31,811 nucleotides of DNA, taken from the NCBI GenBank assembly GCA_964609385.1, contig CAZSSM010000077.1, positions 1-31,811 of the forward strand. The letters run 5' to 3'. The position numbers were made by a program, and so were the translations under genes. The stretch is from CAZSSM01 sp964609385 (GTDB taxonomy: Bacteria > Planctomycetota > Planctomycetia > Isosphaerales > Isosphaeraceae). Below the pieces are notes generated by a model. It was not told the DNA's origin. It did no database searches and was given only the letters and a program-made list of their open reading frames with translations. Below are positions 1-7,399 of this stretch, piece after piece. The stretch's first letter is position 1, and each line of letters starts with the position of its first letter.

Positions 1-1
1 G

Positions 2-1444
2 TGGTTCTGCGGCCGGACTCGCCGCGAGTTTCTGTGGCAGACCGGCCTGGGCTTCACCGGCCTCGGCGTGCTCGACCTGCTCAGCCGCGATGCCTCGGCC
101 CGATCCCATATGGACGCCGAGGGCTCAAACGTCCTGAACCCTCTGGCTCCCAAGCCGCCCGCCTTCGCCCCCAAGGCCAAGAGTGTCATCTTCCTGTTCA
201 TGTATGGGGGGCCTAGTCAGGTCGACACGTTCGACTACAAGCCCGAGTTGTTCCGGCTCGATGGCAAGACGATCGAGGTCACCACGAAAGGTCGCGCAGG
301 CACCCGTAACCAAGGGCGCGTCGTGGGACCGAAGTGGCGGTTCCGCCAGTACGGTCAGAGCGGCCAGTGGGTCAGCGATCTCTTCCCGAACCTGGCCACC
401 TGCGTCGACGAGATCGCCTTCCTCAAGTCGATGACCGCCGACTCGCCGGTCCACGGCTCGGCGATGCTCCAGATGAACTCGGGACGGATTCTCAGCGGGA
501 GCCCCTGCCTGGGAAGCTGGGTCACCTACGGCCTTGGTAGTGAGAATCAGAATCTGCCTGGCTTCGTCGTCATGCTTGACCCGACCGGCGGACCGATCTC
601 CGGGCCCAAGAACTGGTCTAGCGGGTTCATGCCCGCCTCCTATCAGGGCACGATCCTCCGGAGCCAGGGCGAGCCGATCATCGATCTTCAGCCGCCTGAG
701 GATCTGCCCCGCCATGCTCAGCGTCGGATGCTCGACACGCTGGGCGCCTACAACCAGGACCACATCGTCGGTCGGACTCACAACACCGACCTGTCGGCGC
801 GGATCGCCAGTTACGAATTGGCCTATCGGATGCAGATGGCCGCTCCTGAGGCGACCGATCTAAGCGGCGAGGACGAGCCGACCCGCGAACTCTATGGTAT
901 CGACCGGCCCGAGACCGAGAACTTTGGCCGCCGCTGCTTGTTGGCCCGCCGACTCGTTGAGCGCGGCGTCCGGTTCGTCCAGCTTTACAGCGGAGGTGCT
1001 CACAACGACGACAACTGGGACGCCCACACCGACATCGAGAAGAACCACAACTATCATGCCGGTCGGACCGACAAGCCGATCGCTGGTCTGATCAAAGACC
1101 TCAGGCGCCGAGGGCTGCTCGACGAGACCCTGATCGTCTGGGGCGGCGAGTTTGGTCGTCAGCCGACCGCCGAATACGCTAAAGGGACGGGCCGCGATCA
1201 CAACGCCTACGGCTTCACCATGTGGATGGCCGGTGGGGGGATCCAAGGTGGCCAGAGCGTCGGCGCCACCGACGAGTTGGGGAACACTGCTGTTGAGAAC
1301 CGGCTCCATGTCCGGAACCTCCATGCCACCATCCTGCACCAACTCGGGCTTGATCCCAACGGCCTCAGCTATTTCTTCGGTGGCCTCGACCAGAAGCTCG
1401 TCGGCGTCGAGCACGTTGAGCCGATCACCCAGATCCTCGGCTGA
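2..1444 (+). CDS. DUF1501 family protein, 5'-truncated by the window edge
   Basis: The frame is open from base 2, so the true start lies upstream; the first in-frame ATG (110) is too late. The first visible residues include TRREFLWQTGLGFTGLG, a twin-arginine (Tat) leader, so the protein is predicted to be exported folded. DUF1501 belongs to the alkaline phosphatase/sulfatase superfamily. Supporting motifs are MYGGPSQVDTFDYKPEL near the start, GVRFVQLYSGGAHNDDNWD in the middle, and near the end WGGEFGRQPTAEYAKG followed by GRDHN and AGGGIQGGQSVGATDE, where the family has conserved His, Asp and Glu. In planctomycetes these genes usually sit 3' of a DUF1549/DUF1553 cytochrome-like gene; that partner would be outside the window. 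Molecular function is not established. The family call is firm. Confidence 0.93.
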   Translation, partial: WFCGRTRREFLWQTGLGFTGLGVLDLLSRDASARSHMDAEGSNVLNPLAPKPPAFAPKAKSVIFLFMYGGPSQVDTFDYKPELFRLDGKTIEVTTKGRAGTRNQGRVVGPKWRFRQYGQSGQWVSDLFPNLATCVDEIAFLKSMTADSPVHGSAMLQMNSGRILSGSPCLGSWVTYGLGSENQNLPGFVVMLDPTGGPISGPKNWSSGFMPASYQGTILRSQGEPIIDLQPPEDLPRHAQRRMLDTLGAYNQDHIVGRTHNTDLSARIASYELAYRMQMAAPEATDLSGEDEPTRELYGIDRPETENFGRRCLLARRLVERGVRFVQLYSGGAHNDDNWDAHTDIEKNHNYHAGRTDKPIAGLIKDLRRRGLLDETLIVWGGEFGRQPTAEYAKGTGRDHNAYGFTMWMAGGGIQGGQSVGATDELGNTAVENRLHVRNLHATILHQLGLDPNGLSYFFGGLDQKLVGVEHVEPITQILG

Positions 1445-1786
1445 GCCCGCTGAAGATCGCTGGGGATTGGCTTAAGATGGCCGCAAGTGGCCGTTCTGTT
1501 GATTTTTCGAAACGCGGCGGATTGGTCTGTCACGACACGCCTCCGAATCGATCCTCGATTTCTGAGCTGGTTGAAAACCCCGATGGAGTCGGGTACATTG
1601 ATCATAGTTCGAGCGACGACTCGAACAGCTCTCATCTCTTTGACTCATCCCCCGCACCCTTTCCCACCTTCGCGGGGATGAGTTATTTCATTTATGATGT
1701 TCTGTTTGACTTTTGTAGTTATGCCCGGAAGGCGTCGCTCCTCAACTACACGAATCAATTATGTTCATCGTTGAGGGAGCAATCTA
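1445..1786. other. Non-coding gap between the DUF1501 gene and the Kir-like gene
   Basis: I see no credible gene in these 342 bases; the short open frames have no ribosome binding site and no family resemblance. The gap holds two hairpins in tandem (1607-1626 and 1643-1683), described separately, and then an AT-rich stretch leading to the next gene. Confidence 0.6.
1607..1683 (+). terminator. Two tandem hairpins, candidate terminator
   Basis: Hairpin 1 is GTTCGAG (1607-1613) with CTCGAAC (1620-1626), a perfect 7-bp stem and 6-nt loop. Hairpin 2 is ACTCATCCCC (1643-1652) with GGGGATGAGT (1674-1683), a perfect 10-bp stem and 21-nt loop, followed by the T-rich stretch TATTTCATTT. The pair lies 160-240 bp after the DUF1501 stop and 100 bp before the next gene. 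An intrinsic terminator on + is the simplest reading, but the long second loop and interrupted T-run make it non-canonical. Confidence 0.4.
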
Positions 1787-2590
1787 GTGCGTGATCAGAC
1801 CATTACGGGAATCCTCACACGTCGGGGATGTTATCTGTGGATCCTTGCGTACACGGCTCAGATTGCCTTGTTCCTACTCATTTATCAGGCAACCGGCCAG
1901 CTCAAGGCATTCTCGGTGATTGATGGGGCCGTTTTCATTTTCCTGGCCCAATTTGGCTGCGTGACGTTGGACCAGGGATGGAGCTTCTTCACGATGCTGA
2001 TCGTCGGCGGACAGACCGCCGCGGCAAGCTTCATGCACCTCGGCTTGGCCGTGATTGTGCTCCTCAAGCTACTCCACCCGCAACCACGCTTGATCGTCTC
2101 GACTCGGGTAAGCATCGACATCGAGACACAGAGCCTCTCGTTCACTGTCCGCAATGCCGGATCGTCGATGCTGGTCCAGATTGAGGTGCTGGTTTTCCTT
2201 CGGAAGGGTGATGCATCTAACCTTCACGCTGTGCCGGTTGCCTTGCAGCGAGGTCGTGTTTCGCTTCTGGCGGCCAATGAAATGGCGACCTTCGCCAGCG
2301 TCCCGGCCGGTCGAGATCCTTCAATCCAGCAGCGACCCGTCTGGTCGGTCGAGCAATATCGACCCGGATCTGACCCGATGCTGGTCCGCCAGATCGATCT
2401 GGAGGCCTCTGATGGCCTTTTAATCGTTGCCACCGCGATTCGACTACCCGATGGCCAGCCGATCAGCCTTGTCCGTGCGATCCGCCCCGAGCAACTGGTC
2501 GTTCATCGCCCTTCCGATCAACGCCAGACGCCCGCTGCCTCCGGTCTCGCCCAATTGGCTGTCACCCGCGTTGATCTTGAAGCCGGCTGA
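1787..2590 (+). CDS. Two-TM membrane protein resembling a KirBac channel without a selectivity filter
   Basis: 267 aa. A GTG start at 1787 is chosen because GAGGGA lies about 7 bases upstream. Residues ~10-30 form a first membrane helix (containing IALFLLIYQATGQ). Residues ~42-60 form a short hydrophobic segment where a pore helix would be. A second helix spans ~65-88 and ends in a basic/aromatic segment. Residues ~95-250 are soluble and beta-rich. This order, and local resemblance at the helix 1 end, helix 2, and the start of the soluble domain (LSFTVRNAGSSMLVQIEVLV), matches inward-rectifier KirBac proteins. However, the TVGYGD filter is replaced by VTLDQGW, so potassium conduction is unlikely. 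The Kir link is inference from pattern; the safe call is an inner-membrane protein with a cytoplasmic beta domain. Confidence 0.45.
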   Translation: MRDQTITGILTRRGCYLWILAYTAQIALFLLIYQATGQLKAFSVIDGAVFIFLAQFGCVTLDQGWSFFTMLIVGGQTAAASFMHLGLAVIVLLKLLHPQPRLIVSTRVSIDIETQSLSFTVRNAGSSMLVQIEVLVFLRKGDASNLHAVPVALQRGRVSLLAANEMATFASVPAGRDPSIQQRPVWSVEQYRPGSDPMLVRQIDLEASDGLLIVATAIRLPDGQPISLVRAIRPEQLVVHRPSDQRQTPAASGLAQLAVTRVDLEAG

Positions 2591-2721
2591 ATTGGCAGTT
2601 GTTTGATCCCCGTATCCCGGCTTTCTCCAGGACGGTCCCTTGACGAGCCAAGCACGGCTAGATCCTCCCCACTGTCCTTTTTGGTCAGCAGGCACGACCG
2701 ATCGCTCCTGGAGCCTCCCCG

Positions 2722-4170
2722 ATGACGAATCCGCAGCCCTCGCCTTTGCTCTCCCCCGACCCGAGTCGACGCGCCTTTCTCCGAGGGGGTGTCGGCCTAC
2801 TCGGCGGCATGACCTTGGCCACGCCCTTCCACGTGCTCGGAGCCCGCTCGGCGCTTGGTGAAGCGCCCGGTGCCCGCAGCCCCTATGGATCACTCCGACC
2901 TGTCAAGGATGATGCGACCGGCCTCGAGCTGATCAAACTGCCCGAGGGGTTCCGCTACGTCTCGATGGGCTGGACCGGCGACCCGATGACCGGCGGACTG
3001 CCCGACGCCGAGTCCGACTCGGGCCTGACCCGGACACCCTCGGCCCACGACGGCATGGCCGTCACCTGGGCCGAGGGTGATCACGTCATCCTGACCCGCA
3101 ATCATGAGCTTCGGCTCCTCGACGGACCGACCCCCGTCGGCGCACCCAGCTATGACCCGAATACTGGCGGCGGCACGTCGAACCTCCGCTTCGATCTCCG
3201 AGACGGTCGGCTGGTCGAGTCGTGGATGAGCCTCTCGGGCACAGCCGTCAACTGCGCAGGCGGACCGACCCCCTGGGGTTCCTGGCTGACCTGCGAAGAG
3301 ACCATCATCGGAGCCAGGACCCCCGGTGTGACCCGTAACCACGGCTACATCTTCGAGGTGCCCGCCCTCCAAGACGCTACCGCCCAGCCGCTCAAAGCGA
3401 TGGGGCGGTTCGTCCATGAGGCCGTCGCTATCGACCCCGAGACCGGTATCGTCTACGAGACCGAGGACAGCAACCCAGCAGGCTTCTATCGTTTCCGACC
3501 CGAGACCCCCGGCACGCTCCAGGACGGCGGCACGCTCCAGATGCTCCGCGTCGTCGGGAACCCTGGCGCCGATTTCCGTGGACTGGCCCAGGTCGGTATC
3601 CCCTACCCGGTCGACTGGGTCGACATCGACGACCCCGATCCGGACCTCGAAGCTGGTGCTGCCCCGGTTCGCGTCCAGGGGCAGGATCAAGGGGCCGCCA
3701 TCTTCAGTCGGCTCGAGGGCTGCTCGGCCCATGACGGCCAGATCTACTTTATCTCGACCTCCGGAGGCGTCGACGATCAGGGTCAGATCGGTCGAGGTAA
3801 GGGGCAAATCTGGCGCTATGATCCGGTCGAGAGCCAGATCACTTGCCTTTACCAATCCCTGCGGCATGAGGATTTGTCGAATCCTGACAATATGACCGTG
3901 AGCCCCGGCGGCGCGATCGTGCTCTGCGAAGACGGGTCTTTCGACGGACTCCGTCTGATCGTGCTCGACGCCGACGGCCGGGTCTACCCACTGGCCCAGA
4001 ACAACGTTCGGCTTAACGGCCAGCGCAATGGGATTTCCGGCGACTTCACCCGACGCGAGTGGGCCGGAGCCACCTTCAGTCCCGATGGACGTTGGCTCTT
4101 TGCCAACCTCCAGTCCCCCGGCATCACCCTGGCCATCACCGGACCGTGGCCCAAGGGACCTCTCGGCTGA
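2722..4170 (+). CDS. phoX: PhoX-type (DUF839) alkaline phosphatase, Tat-exported
   Basis: 482 aa. ATG at 2722 is preceded by GGAG at 2710-2713. SRRAFLRGGVGLLGG (residues ~14-28) is a twin-arginine signal. PhoX enzymes are periplasmic or surface monomeric phosphatases that use Fe(III) and Ca2+ to release phosphate from organic esters. Diagnostic blocks in order are: NCAGGPTPWGSWLTCEE, which carries the metal-binding Cys and Glu region; HEAVAIDPETGIVYETED; GAAIFSRLEGCSAHDGQIYF; NPDNMTVSPGGAIVLCEDGS; and the C-terminal ATFSPDGRWLFANLQSPG. Length fits the bacterial DUF839 group. It is probably monocistronic; a 12-bp hairpin follows 46 bases after the stop. No phosphate-starvation box was recognised, so regulation is unknown. 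Confidence 0.93.
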   Translation: MTNPQPSPLLSPDPSRRAFLRGGVGLLGGMTLATPFHVLGARSALGEAPGARSPYGSLRPVKDDATGLELIKLPEGFRYVSMGWTGDPMTGGLPDAESDSGLTRTPSAHDGMAVTWAEGDHVILTRNHELRLLDGPTPVGAPSYDPNTGGGTSNLRFDLRDGRLVESWMSLSGTAVNCAGGPTPWGSWLTCEETIIGARTPGVTRNHGYIFEVPALQDATAQPLKAMGRFVHEAVAIDPETGIVYETEDSNPAGFYRFRPETPGTLQDGGTLQMLRVVGNPGADFRGLAQVGIPYPVDWVDIDDPDPDLEAGAAPVRVQGQDQGAAIFSRLEGCSAHDGQIYFISTSGGVDDQGQIGRGKGQIWRYDPVESQITCLYQSLRHEDLSNPDNMTVSPGGAIVLCEDGSFDGLRLIVLDADGRVYPLAQNNVRLNGQRNGISGDFTRREWAGATFSPDGRWLFANLQSPGITLAITGPWPKGPLG

Positions 4171-4216
4171 AATGCCTTTCAATGATGCATGCAAAATCGA
4201 GTATGGGTAGGTAAAC

Positions 4217-4251
4217 GGTCGAGAGCTTAGTCATGCACCAAGTTCTCGACC
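4217..4251. terminator. Hairpin between converging genes, candidate bidirectional terminator
   Basis: GGTCGAGAGCTT (4217-4228) pairs with AAGTTCTCGACC (4240-4251), a 12-bp stem with one G-T wobble and an 11-nt loop. It lies in the 112-bp gap between phoX (+) and the isochorismatase-ThuA gene (-), so it could serve both. There is no T-run on either side. Confidence 0.55.
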
Positions 4252-4282
4252 ATCAGCTAAAGATCACGAACGAAATCGGTAA

Positions 4283-5908
4283 TCAATGATTTGATATCGA
4301 GAGAGGTTCTGCGGGCACGTCTAATCCGGCAGTCCAATAAATCCCATTGCGGAGCAGGGTACGGACCGAGGGGATCTCGAAGTCGCCAGGATGGCCCATC
4401 GAGGTGTAGAAGACACGGCCGCCGCCGGGATGAATTGTGGTCCAAGCGACCGGCTCGGGCTTGGAGACGCCCAGCGCCCGGCCCACCATCAGGGGTTGAG
4501 CCTCGGGCTCCAGTGGTGCGCTCCGGTAGAGCGTCGAGGCGACCTGGAACTCATCGGTGCGGACTCCTTGGAGGATGGGGTGACCATACGCCGCGCCGAG
4601 CACGCGGACAAGACCACGCGGATCGTCCGAGTCGCGACCGCTGTAGTGGCCATCGTAATTGCAGCCCAGCACATCCCGATCGAACGTCGGCCAGACGTCA
4701 TGGCCCGACTTGGGCTCGGCGTTGCGGAGCGCGAAGGCGTGGCTCGAGGTCCGGATCGCGACGACCGGCTTGCCGGCCTTGATGTGTCGGCGGATCGCGT
4801 CGAGTTGGTTCTTCGGCAATGCGCGGCGTCGGACGCTCAATAGGAGGACGTCGATGTCGTCGAGCATTGTATCGAGGCCGGGAACATCGTTGCGGCCCTC
4901 GGGACGGGCTCGGAAGTACTGAACAGCGAAGTCGCGCTCCAGCGCCTCGCGAACGAACGGTGGCAGTGTCGATGCGGTATCGTACTCGTCCTCGGCGATG
5001 ACGACCGCCAACCGGGGTCGTCGATCGCCCGCGAATCGTAATGGAGAGCCGCCGACGATCTGGTCGCTGGTTACAGTGGGGCACCAGTTCTCCTCAATAT
5101 GGGCGATGATCAGGTCGGTGCCCCCGAAGTGGCTGACGAACGGCGGCATAGCAGGGTTGTACATCGTGTCGGTCAGGTCGCGCATCAGGACCACGTCGAC
5201 CCCCTGCTGGACCAACTGGCGGATCCCGAAGGGGCGTCCTAAGACGCACATGTTGGTATGGACGCCCATCAGGATCACATGCTCGATCCCTTGCTGGCGG
5301 ATCAGGAAATAGGCTTCAGCGCTGTCGGTGATCGCATCTCCCTCGGCGATTTCCAACGCCGGCGTTTGTCGCGACCAGGCGTTGTAAGGCTTAATCGGCC
5401 GCGGGCTGTCGTTGCCCTCATCGCTGTCGTCGATCGGCAACGTCCCTTCAAGATCCGGCATCAGATGGCACCACGAACGAAGGGGGGGGTCGGTCGGCAC
5501 GGCCGGGGCTTGTCGGGCCAACTCGCGTTGAGGGGTCCCCTCGTAATAAGCGAGCGTGCCGCTGGGCGCGTGGATGATCAGGACGCCCCGCGCCCGGGCT
5601 TCCTGCAAGACCCGGTTCATTCGAGGGGCTATCTCCCCCACCCGACCTGTTGCGGTCGGACACCAGTGACGGTCCCACATGTCACAGACGATGATTGCTG
5701 TTTCAGATGAGTTCCAGTTCACTTTGCGGGCCCTGGGCAAGGTGATGGACTTGGGACCCGTTCCGACTCGATCGCGGACCGTGAGCCGGAGCGGTTGCTC
5801 CTCGACCGCGACCTCCTCAGCGGTCGATGGACGGGCCGCCCCGATGACGAGCAGCAACAGAGCGCACCCATTGCGGATTATTGACATCCACGATGTTCGG
5901 TCGAGCAT
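4283..5908 (-). CDS. Secreted isochorismatase-like hydrolase fused to a ThuA-like domain
   Basis: 541 aa from ATG 5908, chosen because GGAG (5918-5921) lies 9 bases upstream and residues 9-30 then form a clean signal peptide (MSIIRNGCALLLLVIGAA, cut near PSTA). Longer in-frame starts would run back into the upstream gene. Residues ~60-270 are isochorismatase/cysteine-hydrolase-like: IIVCDMWDRHWC carries the expected aspartate (D76), and VHTNMCVLGRPFG carries the nucleophile C221. The conserved catalytic lysine is not obvious. Residues ~295-530 resemble ThuA (a glutamine-amidotransferase-like fold), with VVAIRTSSHAF, a conserved GHPILQGV-like block and the C-terminal YTSMGHPGDFEIPSVR. It lies 43 bases after the Gfo/Idh-like gene and is probably cotranscribed. 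The substrate is unknown. Confidence 0.85.
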   Translation of the reverse strand: MLDRTSWMSIIRNGCALLLLVIGAARPSTAEEVAVEEQPLRLTVRDRVGTGPKSITLPRARKVNWNSSETAIIVCDMWDRHWCPTATGRVGEIAPRMNRVLQEARARGVLIIHAPSGTLAYYEGTPQRELARQAPAVPTDPPLRSWCHLMPDLEGTLPIDDSDEGNDSPRPIKPYNAWSRQTPALEIAEGDAITDSAEAYFLIRQQGIEHVILMGVHTNMCVLGRPFGIRQLVQQGVDVVLMRDLTDTMYNPAMPPFVSHFGGTDLIIAHIEENWCPTVTSDQIVGGSPLRFAGDRRPRLAVVIAEDEYDTASTLPPFVREALERDFAVQYFRARPEGRNDVPGLDTMLDDIDVLLLSVRRRALPKNQLDAIRRHIKAGKPVVAIRTSSHAFALRNAEPKSGHDVWPTFDRDVLGCNYDGHYSGRDSDDPRGLVRVLGAAYGHPILQGVRTDEFQVASTLYRSAPLEPEAQPLMVGRALGVSKPEPVAWTTIHPGGGRVFYTSMGHPGDFEIPSVRTLLRNGIYWTAGLDVPAEPLSISNH

Positions 5909-5951
5909 CCGAGGTTTCTCCATTGAGTTGAGGAATACAAGCGAATGGGAA

Positions 5952-7208
5952 TCACGGCCCGCGCGGTGGGTCGGGGACCCCAGGGGCGAACGGCCAATCG
6001 GTGGGCCGGTAACGAACATCAAGTTCGGGCGTCGCGATCGGTCGACCGTCTTCGGCAAGGCTGTGCATAACCGCGTCGAGGATCCCGGTTGTCAACAGGG
6101 TGCGTTCGGCTGGGTAGGCCGGAGTACCGGTCCGAATCGTGTGTTCGATCGCGTCGACGAGGTACCCGAAATGGCCGTACGGTTTGCCGTCCTGAAGCTG
6201 GAACCAGGTCGTCAATGGCTCGTTCTGGCCCTCGACGGTCGCACCAAAGGCGAATTGCAATGCGTGACCGTTGAGCATTGCCACATTCGCGCGGAACCCG
6301 TCTCGGTACTCGATCAAATAAAACGCCGCGCTGTCGTTGAGGTTGTCCTCGATCCGACCGGGCTTTACGTTGGGCAGGCGTTCGAGGATTGCTTTGAGCA
6401 GCGATCGCGACCAGCGGCCGGCTCGCTCGGCCTCCCAGATCGCCTCCCCGCGTACAGCTTGGACTCGGCTCACGCCGGTCTCGCCGCCGTCGCGTCGCTC
6501 GACCATACACTGCAGAGTCTCCAAGGCGTGGAAGCCGTACGCTTCGAAGCCTCCGTAGCCCAGTGCCATCGCCTCGACGAGCCTCGAGCCGCGCGGGATC
6601 GTCAAGGGTGGGATGCGCCAGGCGACTGGCAACGACGAGCCGGCCAGGAACGGAATCCCGAGTCGCTCGGCGGTCGCGACCATGTGCCGGGCGTCCTCCC
6701 AGCGATAGCCCAGGTGCTTGTCGTTGAAAATCGGGACGACTGGGCCGCAACGTTCGAAAGCAGCGACCGTCTCGTCGAAGAATCGACGTCGCGGATACAT
6801 GTGCTGTCGCGTGTCAGCGGTATACGGATAGCGGCCATGCTCGCCGATGCAGAGCACGCCCTCTACGGCGATGTGGTCGTGACCCAACGTGATCGCCTCG
6901 TCGATCGTCGGAACAATGGGGAATCCGTATTTCCGAGATAGGTCGCGGCTCAGATCGTTGTCGGGGACCTGGTCGGTGTACATCGATGCGACAAAGAGCC
7001 CCGGACCCGGCCCGCCGAGCTGATCATACCCCTCAAGGATCTTGCCGATGATGACATCGGCATGCGAGTTCTCCCGATACTCGGTGACGATCGCGGCGAT
7101 CGGCAGGGGTTCGCCCACCGGGTCGGCATTCACCACGCGACCCAGGTCGGAGAGGGACAGGCCGGCGGTTGCGACGAGGGTGCCTTCGAGGAATCTCCGA
7201 CGATCCAT
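5952..7208 (-). CDS. Tat-exported Gfo/Idh/MocA-like protein
   Basis: 418 aa from ATG 7208, chosen because GAGGA (7213-7217) lies just upstream and the protein then begins MDRRRFLEGTLVATAG, a twin-arginine leader. A longer in-frame start 66 bases upstream would bury that leader. The body looks like the oxidoreductase family: an N-terminal alpha/beta domain starting at LPIAAIVTEYRENSHADVI, an acidic HIAVEGVLCIGEHGRYPYT block, and a beta-rich C-terminal half ending with a (VDAIEHTIRTGTPAYPAERT) segment typical of sugar dehydrogenase-like members. The Rossmann Gly motif (GxGxxG) is degenerate, so it may bind a cofactor poorly or not at all. Planctomycete genomes carry many such exported paralogues of unknown substrate. 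First gene of an operon with the isochorismatase-ThuA gene. Confidence 0.65.
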   Translation of the reverse strand: MDRRRFLEGTLVATAGLSLSDLGRVVNADPVGEPLPIAAIVTEYRENSHADVIIGKILEGYDQLGGPGPGLFVASMYTDQVPDNDLSRDLSRKYGFPIVPTIDEAITLGHDHIAVEGVLCIGEHGRYPYTADTRQHMYPRRRFFDETVAAFERCGPVVPIFNDKHLGYRWEDARHMVATAERLGIPFLAGSSLPVAWRIPPLTIPRGSRLVEAMALGYGGFEAYGFHALETLQCMVERRDGGETGVSRVQAVRGEAIWEAERAGRWSRSLLKAILERLPNVKPGRIEDNLNDSAAFYLIEYRDGFRANVAMLNGHALQFAFGATVEGQNEPLTTWFQLQDGKPYGHFGYLVDAIEHTIRTGTPAYPAERTLLTTGILDAVMHSLAEDGRPIATPELDVRYRPTDWPFAPGVPDPPRGP

Positions 7209-7399
7209 GATGTCCTCAGGCTTGAGAGGGATCGACTGTTGAAGTCTAGGCCGATGCCGTCCGATGCGTTGCATTGTGCTCGATGGTAACCACTCTCAAA
7301 ATGGAAGGCGCGTCTCTTCGGGAAAAACCGTTGGGTCAGCGTCGAGGGTCACGAACACCTCAGGGCCATCGTGCCAAGTCGCGTGAAGGAATGCCAAGC
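7209..7399. promoter_or_regulatory. Divergent promoter region between the Gfo/Idh-like and M81 genes
   Basis: This 191-bp gap separates two divergent starts and must hold promoters for both. I could not identify convincing -35/-10 elements. The only structure seen is a 7-bp inverted repeat, TTGAGAG (7222-7228) and CTCTCAA (7293-7299), 64 bases apart, which may be chance. Confidence 0.4.

Noticed and set aside
1660..1683. Similarity of CCCACCTTCG near 1664-1673 to a copy near 31718-31727
   Set aside because: Only about 10 bases agree and flanks differ; too short to call a dispersed repeat without a genome search.
3512..3541. Short direct repeat GGCACGCTCCAG inside phoX
   Set aside because: It encodes a local GTLQ repeat in the protein and is a coding coincidence rather than a DNA element.
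2890..4194. 434-codon minus-strand open frame opposite phoX
   Set aside because: The + strand shows a complete PhoX protein with Tat leader. The antisense translation has no recognisable domain.
5679..6941. Long + strand open frame (420 codons) opposite the Gfo/Idh-like and isochorismatase-ThuA genes
   Set aside because: It spans two minus-strand genes with clear family motifs, has no ribosome binding site, and its translation resembles no family. It is an antisense shadow of GC-rich coding.
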